Assembly: GCA_038058095.1 (NCBI GenBank)
Contig: JBBUBW010000015.1
Coordinates: 1-22,923 of the forward strand
DNA length: 22,923 nt
Direction: 5' to 3'
Source: VMFW01 sp038058095
GTDB lineage: Bacteria; Patescibacteriota; Minisyncoccia; UBA6257; 2-01-FULL-56-20
Shown here piece after piece: positions 5,856 through 12,197 of this stretch. A model generated the notes under the pieces. It had not been told where the DNA came from. It searched no databases and saw only the letters and a program-made list of their open reading frames with translations. Each line of letters starts with the position of its first letter. Positions within the stretch are counted from its first letter, which is position 1. The translations under genes and the position numbers were made by a program.

Positions 5856-6356
5856 ATGAAAAAAAATATATTGATTTTCGGAGGGATGATTGTGTTTGTG
5901 TTAGTGGGGTTCTTGATTCTGAATGGAGGCGGGAGTGGTTCAAAGAATAATGCTCCTTCCGCGAGTGTCTTAAGCGCGTTGGAAGAAAAATTTGATTTTG
6001 GGACGATCGCGATGAAGAACGGTAAAGTTTCACATAAATTTCCGGTTAAAAATTCCGGTACAGAGCCATTAGTAATCGGAAAGGTTTATACGTCCTGCAT
6101 GTGTACGGTGGCTAATATTATCGATGCGCAAGGGAAATCTTATGGCGTTTTCGGTATGCCAGGACATGGCGGTGGAATTTCGACGGCTGAAATTGAGGTG
6201 GGGGCTGGTGAGACGGTGATAGTGGAAGCCATATTTGATCCGGCGGCGCACGGACCTTCGGGTGTGGGTTTAGCCGATAGGGTTGTTTATCTTGAAACGA
6301 ATTCCACCCAAAGTCCGAAAGTCGAGCTGAGTTTTTCAGCGACGGTGACTAATTAA
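5856..6356 (+). CDS. DUF1573 exported protein with a Cys-x-Cys motif
   Basis: This 166-residue protein has an N-terminal anchor helix (about residues 4-22), a Gly/Ser linker and one DUF1573 domain: FDFGTIAMKNGKVSHKF, VKNSGTEPLVIGKVYTSCMCTVA, and a closing beta strand. DUF1573 has an immunoglobulin-like fold and usually carries the CxC motif seen here (C81, C83). Its role is not firmly established; the two cysteines could bind a metal or exchange disulfides outside the membrane. One base separates its stop from the start of the CcdA-like gene, so the two are almost certainly translated from one message. That pairing suggests the CcdA-like protein supplies or removes electrons for this cysteine pair. 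Confidence 0.9.
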   Translation: MKKNILIFGGMIVFVLVGFLILNGGGSGSKNNAPSASVLSALEEKFDFGTIAMKNGKVSHKFPVKNSGTEPLVIGKVYTSCMCTVANIIDAQGKSYGVFGMPGHGGGISTAEIEVGAGETVIVEAIFDPAAHGPSGVGLADRVVYLETNSTQSPKVELSFSATVTN

Positions 6357-6357
6357 T

Positions 6358-7299
6358 ATGGATATTATTTTCTCGGCGTCAATTATCGCAGCGTTTATGG
6401 CGGGGATGGTAGCGCTTTTCGCGCCATGTTGCATAACCGTGCTTTTGCCGGCGTATCTCGCTTCGGCTTTTCGAGAGAAGAAAAATATTTTAAAGATGAC
6501 TTTGATATTTTTCTCCGGCATCGCGGTCGTCTTGATTCCGATTGGTTTAGGAGTGGCGGCTCTGGCGCAGGTTTTCCAAAACTATCATACCCAAATGTAC
6601 ATTTTGGGTGGATTGATTATGATTGCTCTCGCTGTTCTTTCTATTTTCGGGAAAGGATTGGCTTTGGTGCCGATGTCTAAGCGCTTAAAACCCGGCGCGG
6701 ATTTTTCCCACCCCAAGTCCGTGTTTATCTTGGGAATTTTCTCGGGCGCGGCAACTTCTTGTTGCGCGCCGGTTTTGGCAGGTGCGGTGACTTTAGCCGT
6801 TGTCTCGGGGGCGTTTTGGAAGGCGATCATTGTTACCTTCGCCTACGTCTTTGGCATGGTTTTCCCGCTCTTTATCGCGGCTTACTTTTACGACCGGTTC
6901 AAGTTAGAAAAATCAAAACTCATTCAGGGAAAAATTCTAGAATTGAAAATTTTTGGTAAGAATTTGATGGTGCACTCCACAAATCTTATCGCCGGAGTAA
7001 TTTTCCTGGTAATGGGAACGGTTTTGGTTTATTTGGGAAAGACGGGGAATGCCTATTGGTCTCCGGCGTGGCAGGCTAAAATCGGGACGGCCTTAAACAG
7101 ATTTTCTAATTCTTCATTAAATGTTTTAATGAAGGTACCGAATCTGGTTTGGGGTTCGGTGATACTTCTAATCTTTGCGTTTTTTATCGTAAAGGCGAGA
7201 AGGAAGATGAAGGATTCGGACGCTGTGTCTTCGGATGATTCGGAGCCGGCGCCAAAAGACGAGGAAACAGTCGAAGATAAAAAAAATTGTTGCCACTAA
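6358..7299 (+). CDS. CcdA/DsbD-like membrane protein with doubled cysteines, copy 1
   Basis: This 313-residue polytopic protein has about six or seven membrane helices. Two are marked by mirrored motifs: APCCITVLLP (C24, C25) and SCCAPVLAG (C135, C136). In the CcdA/DsbD family a single cysteine in each of these helices forms the disulfide that carries electrons across the membrane. Here each site has two adjacent cysteines, as in mercury- and copper-related CC proteins. The hydrophilic C-terminal tail is acidic and ends NCCH, a plausible metal-binding hook in the cytoplasm. The gene follows the DUF1573 gene by one base. A second copy lies at 9570. It could be a thiol-electron carrier, a metal transporter, or both. 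Confidence 0.8.
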   Translation: MDIIFSASIIAAFMAGMVALFAPCCITVLLPAYLASAFREKKNILKMTLIFFSGIAVVLIPIGLGVAALAQVFQNYHTQMYILGGLIMIALAVLSIFGKGLALVPMSKRLKPGADFSHPKSVFILGIFSGAATSCCAPVLAGAVTLAVVSGAFWKAIIVTFAYVFGMVFPLFIAAYFYDRFKLEKSKLIQGKILELKIFGKNLMVHSTNLIAGVIFLVMGTVLVYLGKTGNAYWSPAWQAKIGTALNRFSNSSLNVLMKVPNLVWGSVILLIFAFFIVKARRKMKDSDAVSSDDSEPAPKDEETVEDKKNCCH

Positions 7300-7375
7300 C
7301 CCTCCTAAATTTTGTAACCAAAACTTAAGAGGATAAAGCCCGCCAAAGTTTTTTTCAGAAAAAATTTAGGAGGGT
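7299..7375 (+). repeat. Hairpin element, copy 1, masking a Shine-Dalgarno sequence
   Basis: ACCCTCCTAAATTTT (7299-7313) and AAAATTTAGGAGGGT (7361-7375) are perfectly complementary over 15 bp. Inside is a second helix, AAAACTT/AAGTTTT (7320-7326 with 7346-7352). The right arm contains the AGGAGGG that would serve as ribosome-binding site for the gene at 7387, so folding would hide it. The left arm starts at the last base of the previous stop codon. A related element lies at 11767-11875. Confidence 0.7.
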
Positions 7376-7386
7376 AAAAAAATAAA

Positions 7387-8307
7387 ATGGAAAACGAAAA
7401 TATTGAAACACCAAAAGAAAAGTCAGGAAAATCATATTTGCCTATGAGTATCTTTGCTTCGGCGATTATTCTTGCCGGAGCGTTGATTTACTCTACGGGC
7501 TTGAAGTATCAGCAGGGGCAACCAAATTCGCCGAAAAATACAAGCGGGGAAGTTGCCAGCCAGAGCGAGGTTCTTTCGAGTGTGAAATTGCCAATTAAGT
7601 GGGGCGATATCGGTCAAAAGATGGTTAAGTCGGGCGTGATTGATTTACCCCAGCTGGAGTCGCTTTACGCCAAACGAGGAGGTTTGCCGAAAGACGAAAT
7701 GGCTTTGCTGGCCGAAAATTACACCGGGGACGTGGTGATGACGCAGCAGAACTCAGCTTTTCTTCTGAATGTTTTTTGGGCCTTTGGTTTGGCGGATAAA
7801 AATCAGATCCTTGAAAAAGGTCCGATGCAGGATCCGCAGTATGGCGGAGCAGGGAAGTTCGCTTCAACGGGCGGTTGGACGCTTGCGAAAGGTAATCCGA
7901 TGGACCATTACTCAAAATATGAATTAGTAAAACTTAACCCAGAGCAGCAGCTTTTAGTTGAAAATGTCTCAAAAAACATTTATCGCCCCTGTTGCGGGAA
8001 TTCCACTTATTTTCCCGATTGCAATCACGGGATGGCGATGCTGGGATTGCTTGAACTTATGGCGGCTAATGGCGTAACGGAGAGCGAAATGTACCGCGTA
8101 GCGCTTAGCGTTAATTCACTTTGGTTTCCGGATACCTATCTTACGATCGCGAAATACTTCGAGGCGAAAGGAGTGGCGTGGGATAAGGTTGATCCTAAAG
8201 TTGCGCTTGGAGCAGATTATTCAAGCGGTTATGGCTACGCCAACATCTTAAGCCAGGTCCAAACTCCAGAGAAGAAATCGAGCGGGGGAGGAGGATGTGG
8301 CGCTTAG
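7387..8307 (+). CDS. Anchored protein with CCGN and DCNHG motifs, unknown
   Basis: This 306-residue protein has a cytoplasmic N-terminus, one membrane helix (about residues 19-37) and a large external domain. The most distinctive part is RPCCGNSTYFPDCNHGMAML (about 200-219). C202, C203, C212 and H214 together look like a metal- or haem-type binding site, and the histidine sits in what appears to be a helix. The chain ends in a flexible GGGGCGA with one more cysteine (C304). I do not recognise a named family. It lies between a CcdA-like gene and a CsoR/RcnR-type regulator, so a role in extracytoplasmic metal binding is the natural inference. AGGAGGG, 12 bases before the ATG, is a likely but distant ribosome-binding site that can be hidden in the hairpin at 7299-7375. 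Confidence 0.8.
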   Translation: MENENIETPKEKSGKSYLPMSIFASAIILAGALIYSTGLKYQQGQPNSPKNTSGEVASQSEVLSSVKLPIKWGDIGQKMVKSGVIDLPQLESLYAKRGGLPKDEMALLAENYTGDVVMTQQNSAFLLNVFWAFGLADKNQILEKGPMQDPQYGGAGKFASTGGWTLAKGNPMDHYSKYELVKLNPEQQLLVENVSKNIYRPCCGNSTYFPDCNHGMAMLGLLELMAANGVTESEMYRVALSVNSLWFPDTYLTIAKYFEAKGVAWDKVDPKVALGADYSSGYGYANILSQVQTPEKKSSGGGGCGA

Positions 8308-8334
8308 TTTTTTTTCCTTTATCCCCGCGTTTAT

Positions 8335-8364
8335 TTGACTAGTATACCCCCCGGGGGTATACTA
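8335..8364 (+). promoter_or_regulatory. Promoter with overlapping CsoR/RcnR-type operator
   Basis: TTGACT (8335-8340), a 17-base spacer and TATACT (8358-8363) make the best -35/-10 promoter in the window. The spacer and -10 box are filled by a near-perfect palindrome: TAGTATACCCCC (8340-8351), one central C, GGGGGTATACTA (8353-8364). AT flanks around a C-tract/G-tract centre are typical of CsoR/RcnR operators. The ATG of the repressor gene follows the -10 box after six bases, so bound repressor would block its own leaderless promoter. Confidence 0.9.
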
Positions 8365-8369
8365 AAGAA

Positions 8370-8639
8370 ATGAATAAACAAATTAAACAGAAAGCGGTTC
8401 GGAGGCTTAGAATTGCTACCGGTCAAATTAAGGGTCTCGAGAAGATGATTGAGGAAGGTAAGTATTGCATTGATGTCATTAACCAGTCGCGAGCCGTCAA
8501 AGAAGCCCTCTCTAGTTTTGAAGATTTGATTCTTGAAAACCATCTTTCGACTCACGTAGTCGAACAAATGAAAAGCGGTAATTCAAAAAAAGCGATCAAG
8601 GAAATTCTTTCCATTAGCCGGCTTTCTCGGAAAAAATAG
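8370..8639 (+). CDS. CsoR/RcnR family (DUF156) metal-responsive repressor
   Basis: This 89-residue protein spans the whole DUF156 fold: AVRRLRIATGQIKGLEKMIEEGKYCIDVINQSRAVKEALSSF, then the NHLSTHVVEQ helix. These all-helical tetramers bind G-tract operators and release on metal (or, in FrmR and CstR, on other signals). The ligand positions read C33, H58 and H62. CsoR proper has Cys-His-Cys, whereas RcnR and its nickel/cobalt-type relatives have His at the third position, and RcnR adds an N-terminal His that is missing here. The signal therefore cannot be fixed as copper, despite the CopA gene downstream. It sits under its own operator (8340-8364), which implies autoregulation. The following metal-island genes probably read on from this promoter. 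Confidence 0.92.
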   Translation: MNKQIKQKAVRRLRIATGQIKGLEKMIEEGKYCIDVINQSRAVKEALSSFEDLILENHLSTHVVEQMKSGNSKKAIKEILSISRLSRKK

Positions 8640-8652
8640 TTGAGCAGTTAAA

Positions 8653-9084
8653 ATGAACACGATATTAAAGTCGATTATTAAGGGTTTAGCGGGCACCATT
8701 GCGCTTCTTATTTTATATTTTGGGGTGGTAAGCGCTATTTCCGGTTGGAGTTTTGCCAAGGATCAGTTTTCTCAAAACTGGTACTGGTTTACGGCTCTAT
8801 CGATTGGATTCGGAATTCAAATCGGACTTTTCACTTATCTTCGAGCTTTGCATAGGGCTCAGGTGGCGGGCCGGGGTGTTGTTATCTCCGGCACCACCTC
8901 CGGAGTGGCGATGCTCGCTTGTTGCGCTCATTATCTTGTAAATATTATCCCGATTATAGGAATTGCCGGCGTTGCTACGATTATTGGCCAATATCAGACG
9001 GAGATTTTTATTCTCGGACTCGCCGCTAACCTTGCCGGAATCGGCTACTTGTTCAAAAAACTTAAGGAAGCCAGTGCGGCTTAA
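8653..9084 (+). CDS. Four-helix membrane protein with a CC-A-H motif
   Basis: This 143-residue protein has four likely membrane helices (about residues 11-31, 46-65, 82-104, 115-135). The third contains MLACCAHYL (C90, C91, H93). Adjacent cysteines within a helix are seen in mercury transporters such as MerT and fit a thiolate metal that is moved or held in the membrane. The overall sequence is not MerT, and I do not recognise a named family. The gene starts 13 bases after the CsoR/RcnR-type gene and so is very likely controlled by it. The same CCA pattern occurs in the two CcdA-like proteins, which supports a shared metal or thiol chemistry across the cluster. Confidence 0.8.
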   Translation: MNTILKSIIKGLAGTIALLILYFGVVSAISGWSFAKDQFSQNWYWFTALSIGFGIQIGLFTYLRALHRAQVAGRGVVISGTTSGVAMLACCAHYLVNIIPIIGIAGVATIIGQYQTEIFILGLAANLAGIGYLFKKLKEASAA

Positions 9085-9088
9085 AACC

Positions 9089-9559
9089 ATGAAAAACAAC
9101 AAACTAATCGTTGTAGTCATAATAATAATTGCGGTTGTAGTTGCTGTTAGTCTCTTAAATTCCAATTCGTCCAATAAAAAAGCGGAGGCGCCGGCGACAA
9201 ATTCTGTTCAAACTCCATCTAAAACCGCGCTAGAAACGGTGGAAAATTCAGAGGGAGGGGTCACGGTTGGTGTTACGCCGCTTAATCTTTCTCCTGATTC
9301 CACTACTTGGGATTTTGAGATTTCCTTATCTACTCATTCCGTTGATTTAGGCCAAGATTTAGCGGTTGTTTCCGAATTGGTTTCGGACGGCGGTAAAACT
9401 TATAAGCCTTATCTTTGGGAAGGCGACCCTCCGGGCGGGCATCATAGGAGCGGAATTCTTAAATTCAAGCCGATCGTTCCTCAACCGAAATCTATTCAGG
9501 TAAAAATTACCGATATTGGCGGGATACCGGTGAGAACTTTTTCGTGGACGCTAAAATAA
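9089..9559 (+). CDS. Anchored extracytoplasmic protein with GGHHR motif, unknown
   Basis: The start is placed at the ATG at 9089 (156 residues), just after the previous gene ends. Starting further upstream would add 42 residues overlapping that gene. The protein has an anchor helix of nearly pure Val/Ile (about residues 6-22), a Ser/Asn/Pro linker, then a beta-rich domain: TWDFEISLSTHSVDLGQDLAVVSEL, LWEGDPPGGHHRSGILKF, and a final strand ending in FSWTLK. The adjacent histidines in PPGGHHRSG may bind a metal. I do not know a function for this family. The four-base gap upstream and ten-base gap downstream place it firmly inside the operon, so it presumably works outside the membrane with the flanking metal and thiol proteins. 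Confidence 0.75.
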   Translation: MKNNKLIVVVIIIIAVVVAVSLLNSNSSNKKAEAPATNSVQTPSKTALETVENSEGGVTVGVTPLNLSPDSTTWDFEISLSTHSVDLGQDLAVVSELVSDGGKTYKPYLWEGDPPGGHHRSGILKFKPIVPQPKSIQVKITDIGGIPVRTFSWTLK

Positions 9560-9569
9560 TTCATTAACT

Positions 9570-10436
9570 ATGGAACTGCTTTTAGGAACATCAATTATTG
9601 CGGCGTTCATTGCGGGCTTGGCGGCGCTTTTCGCGCCTTGTTGCATCACAGTGCTTTTGCCGTCGTATTTCGCTTCGATTTTTCGGGAGAAGTATCGAGT
9701 CTTCTTGATGACATTTATCTTCTTTTTGGGTGTTTTGGCTATATTTCTTCCAATAGGATTGGGAGCGGCGGCGTTCGGTAAATTTTTTAGCAGGTATCAC
9801 AACGTAGTGTTTGGCGTAGGCGGCATATTGCTTGTCGGTTTAGGGGCGATGCTCCTGAGCGGTAAACATTTTTCGCTTCCATTTAAAGTGAGCCCAGCAC
9901 TTAAAAAACATAATGCCTTTTCGGTTTTTATGCTGGGCGTGTTTTCCGCAATCGCTACAACTTGTTGCGCGCCGGTACTTGCCGGAGTTCTTGCTCTTGC
10001 CGCCCTGCCCGGGTCGATGTTTTGGGGAGGGATATATACAGTAAGTTACGTTTTTGGGATGGTGGCGCCGCTTTTTCTGATTTCGCTTTTTCTCGACAAG
10101 ATCGACTTTACGCAAAAATTCAGCAAGGTGCTTAGTAAGTCAATTAAATATCATTTAGGCAAAAAGGAAGTGAGCATAACCGTTTCTGAAGTGGTATCAG
10201 GTATTACTTTTCTCGCGATGGGAGTTTTGATTTCGTACCTTGCGCTGTCTAATAAACTCTTCGCTCATGGGGAATATCAAACAAGCATTAATATTTACCT
10301 GACGAAAGTTTTGCAGGCAGTGAGCGGTATAGCGCGAGCGGTTCCTGAATATATTTGGGCAGCTCTCCTCATCACTGTTGTCGGAACAGTTGTCTGGTGG
10401 GCTATTTATCAATTCAAAAAAGAAAAAAATGACTAA
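9570..10436 (+). CDS. CcdA/DsbD-like membrane protein with doubled cysteines, copy 2
   Basis: This 288-residue protein is a clear paralogue of the product at 6358. The start is nearly identical (IIAAF.AG..ALFAPCCITVLLP, C24 and C25), a CCAPVLAG follows (C132, C133), and the hydropathy pattern matches. It lacks the acidic tail ending in NCCH, ending instead in a basic FKKEKND. Having one copy with and one without the metal-hook tail suggests the pair has divided its work, for instance different partners outside the membrane (a DUF1573 protein for copy 1, the Sco/peroxiredoxin-like protein for copy 2). The following gene starts inside this one (8-base overlap), so the two products are translationally coupled. 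Confidence 0.8.
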   Translation: MELLLGTSIIAAFIAGLAALFAPCCITVLLPSYFASIFREKYRVFLMTFIFFLGVLAIFLPIGLGAAAFGKFFSRYHNVVFGVGGILLVGLGAMLLSGKHFSLPFKVSPALKKHNAFSVFMLGVFSAIATTCCAPVLAGVLALAALPGSMFWGGIYTVSYVFGMVAPLFLISLFLDKIDFTQKFSKVLSKSIKYHLGKKEVSITVSEVVSGITFLAMGVLISYLALSNKLFAHGEYQTSINIYLTKVLQAVSGIARAVPEYIWAALLITVVGTVVWWAIYQFKKEKND

Positions 10437-11055
10437 TAAAAACGTCTTTATTATAGTTTTGGTAGCTGTTGTTGGGTTAATTGTTGTTGCTTTCCTATTT
10501 CGCGGTACCGGTACCAAACCGAGTACCATTGCCGTTGATAATCATAACCATTCGATGGGCGGAGATACCGGCCCGACGACGGTTTTGAGTGATATGGTAG
10601 GTAAGCCGGCGCCGGATTTTAGTCTTACTGACCGGGCGGGGACCAAATATTCCTCACAAAGTCTTCTCGGCAAAAACGTCGTTTTATTTTTTAACGAAGG
10701 ACTTATGTGCTACCCGGCTTGTTGGAGCCAGATTGCGTCGCTTGCAAAAGATGAGCGATTTAAAAGCGCCAACGCAGTTGTTCTTTCGGTGGTGGTAGAT
10801 TCAGCAGACGAGTGGCAGAGCGCCGTCAATAAGATGCCTGAACTGGCGGCGGCGACTGTAGTTTTCGACAAAGATGGGATTGTCTCCAAGAAATTTGGCA
10901 TGCTGACCACTCCTTCTTCGATGCATTATGGATCTCTTCCCGGCCATTCTTATGTGTTAATCGATAAGCAGGGTGTGGTTCGGCATATGTTTGATGATCC
11001 CAATATGAGTCTTCACAACGACCAGTTGATCGAACAACTGGCTCAAATTAAATAA
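10429..11055 (+). CDS. Anchored thioredoxin-fold protein, peroxiredoxin/Sco-like
   Basis: The start is placed at the ATG at 10429 (208 residues), overlapping the CcdA-like gene by eight bases; a longer frame opening at 10378 would run deep into that gene. The protein has an anchor helix (about residues 6-24), then NHNHSM (38-43), a possible metal-binding patch. The thioredoxin fold follows: GKPAPDFSLTDRAG, NVVLFFNEGLMCYPACWSQ with C94 and C98, and later VLIDKQGVVRHMF. The Cys-x3-Cys spacing is that of Sco copper chaperones, while the sequence around it is closer to the AhpC/Bcp peroxiredoxin group. It could be a thiol peroxidase, a thiol reductase fed by the CcdA-like protein, or a copper chaperone. 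Confidence 0.8.
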   Translation: MTNKNVFIIVLVAVVGLIVVAFLFRGTGTKPSTIAVDNHNHSMGGDTGPTTVLSDMVGKPAPDFSLTDRAGTKYSSQSLLGKNVVLFFNEGLMCYPACWSQIASLAKDERFKSANAVVLSVVVDSADEWQSAVNKMPELAAATVVFDKDGIVSKKFGMLTTPSSMHYGSLPGHSYVLIDKQGVVRHMFDDPNMSLHNDQLIEQLAQIK

Positions 11056-11060
11056 CCGCC

Positions 11061-11444
11061 ATGACTTACGGCTATAAAAAACAAATTAATCTTTCTTTTG
11101 AAGACGCTGTCTTAAAAACGAAAGCCGAGTTGGCTAAAGAGGGATTTGGCGTGCTTACGGAAATTGACGTTAAAGCGACGTTGAAGAAAAAATTAGATGT
11201 CGAATTCGACAATTACACGATTTTAGGCGCTTGTAACCCGCCATTTGCTTATCAAGCGCTTCAGACCGAGAAGGAAATCGGGCTTTTAATGCCATGCAAT
11301 GTGATTGTCTACGAAAGTGAAAATAAAATATTTGCGTCGGCGATTCTTCCCACGGTGGCGATGTCTATGATTGATAATCCAGCGCTTGGCGAAATCGCGA
11401 AGCAAGTGGAGGAAAAATTAAAAAAGGTCGTTGATAATATATAA
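11061..11444 (+). CDS. DUF302 family protein
   Basis: This 127-residue protein matches DUF302 along its length: an opening strand and helix (SFEDAVLKTKAELAKEGFGVLTEIDVKATLKKKL), YTILGACNPPFAYQAL, IGLLMPCNVIVYE, and a closing helix. DUF302 is a small alpha/beta fold of unknown biochemical role, often found near metal and redox genes. The two cysteines (C58, C79) lie in conserved loops and could come together as a binding site. There is no signal sequence, so it should be cytoplasmic. It starts five bases after the previous stop, within the operon. Confidence 0.88.
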   Translation: MTYGYKKQINLSFEDAVLKTKAELAKEGFGVLTEIDVKATLKKKLDVEFDNYTILGACNPPFAYQALQTEKEIGLLMPCNVIVYESENKIFASAILPTVAMSMIDNPALGEIAKQVEEKLKKVVDNI

Positions 11445-11454
11445 ACCAATAACC

Positions 11455-11721
11455 ATGGATAAGTTATCGCTTAAGAAGTATGGATGGAAGTGCGTACTTG
11501 GTTCGGAGGTGGCTTATTTTGCCTGTCTCTTTGGCGGGCTCCTTCCTCTTCGTTCCGCGGAAGCAATAAAATTGCATCACACGCTTTTCGAGACTTTGCC
11601 GGGATTTTCTTGGATTAGCGCCGGAAGCGTAATCTTGGGAGCAATTTACTTTTTTGTTTTTGCTTGGATTTTCGCTTGGTATTACGTTTGGATGCACAAT
11701 ACAAGTCTTACGTCAAAGTAA
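11455..11721 (+). CDS. Small two-helix membrane protein, unknown
   Basis: Starting at the ATG at 11455 gives 88 residues, ten bases after the DUF302 gene; a longer frame from a TTG at 11431 would overlap that gene. There are two likely membrane helices (about residues 15-32 and 53-79, the second very aromatic: YFFVFAWIFAWYYVW). The link between them contains LHHTLFETLPGFSW. The pattern resembles small membrane proteins that accompany metal or thiol clusters in other bacteria, but I cannot name a family. It is the last gene before the second hairpin element. Confidence 0.7.
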   Translation: MDKLSLKKYGWKCVLGSEVAYFACLFGGLLPLRSAEAIKLHHTLFETLPGFSWISAGSVILGAIYFFVFAWIFAWYYVWMHNTSLTSK

Positions 11722-11766
11722 GCAAGGTGTTTGTTTGCTGGCTGTGAGTTAGATTTTTTTGGGTTC

Positions 11767-11875
11767 ACCCTCCCAAATTTTTGGGAAAAGTGATTGAAGT
11801 TTAAGGGATGAATACTCTATTAAGTAAGTTTTTGTTAGTCTAATAAAATGTTTGGGTCCGAAAACTTGGGAGGGT
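11767..11875 (+). repeat. Hairpin element, copy 2
   Basis: ACCCTCCCAA (11767-11776) pairs with TTGGGAGGGT (11866-11875). Compared with copy 1 the arms differ at matching places, CCTAA/TTAGG becoming CCCAA/TTGGG, so base pairing is kept. Both copies share AAATTTT next to the left arm and a TTAAG-GGAT-like core inside. CCCAAA (11772-11777) can instead pair locally with TTTGGG (11780-11785), giving two exclusive folds. No start codon lies at ribosome-binding distance from this right arm; the ATG at 11911 is 35 bases on. Confidence 0.65.
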
Positions 11876-11910
11876 AAAGGTCGATAAGGATTAGTTAAAA
11901 AATAGAAATT

Positions 11911-12084
11911 ATGTTTAGTTTTTTTAAGCAAAAATGCCCGGTTTGCAAGATGGAACTGGAAAAAGGAAAAACTTATCCTGAAGCTTTCGGCAAAAAGTTT
12001 TGTTCGGAAAATTGCAAAGAGGAATACCGAAAACAGTTAGCTAAGGAACCATCTCAGCAAGCTAAGGGCGGTTGTTGCCATTAA
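11911..12084 (+). CDS. 57-residue YHS/TRASH-like metal-binding protein ending in GGCCH
   Basis: This short gene encodes 57 residues, starting MFSFFKQKCPVCKMEL. C9 and C12 (CPVCKM), then C31 and C35 (FCSENCKEEY), give the four-cysteine pattern of YHS and TRASH domains, which bind heavy metals and are often attached to or encoded near copper ATPases. The chain ends GGCCH, almost the same as the NCCH end of the first CcdA-like protein. It lies just before the Cu+ ATPase gene and after the second hairpin element, so a role as a cytoplasmic metal chaperone or delivery protein for the ATPase is a reasonable inference. No Shine-Dalgarno sequence is evident. Confidence 0.85.
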   Translation: MFSFFKQKCPVCKMELEKGKTYPEAFGKKFCSENCKEEYRKQLAKEPSQQAKGGCCH

Positions 12085-12197
12085 TAATTTTTTGACGATA
12101 TTTTAGCATTTAGCCCGTAGCTACAATTGATTTCCGATCTCCGTTATCTTTGCGTTTGGTTTTGGTTGGACGGGGATGTAAAATAATAGGAAATAAG

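Noticed and set aside
8963..9088. Longer start for the GGHHR protein
   Set aside because: It would overlap the CC-A-H membrane protein gene by about 120 bases in another frame, and the signal-like helix begins right after the ATG at 9089.
9840..10115. Minus-strand frames such as this one and those at 3770-4189, 8797-9174 and 13934-14380
   Set aside because: They are shadows of well-supported + strand genes, with no motif, promoter or credible composition of their own.
12092..12127. TTGACG and TACAAT before copA as a promoter pair
   Set aside because: The spacing is 24 bases, too long for a normal promoter. I see no other convincing promoter directly before copA.
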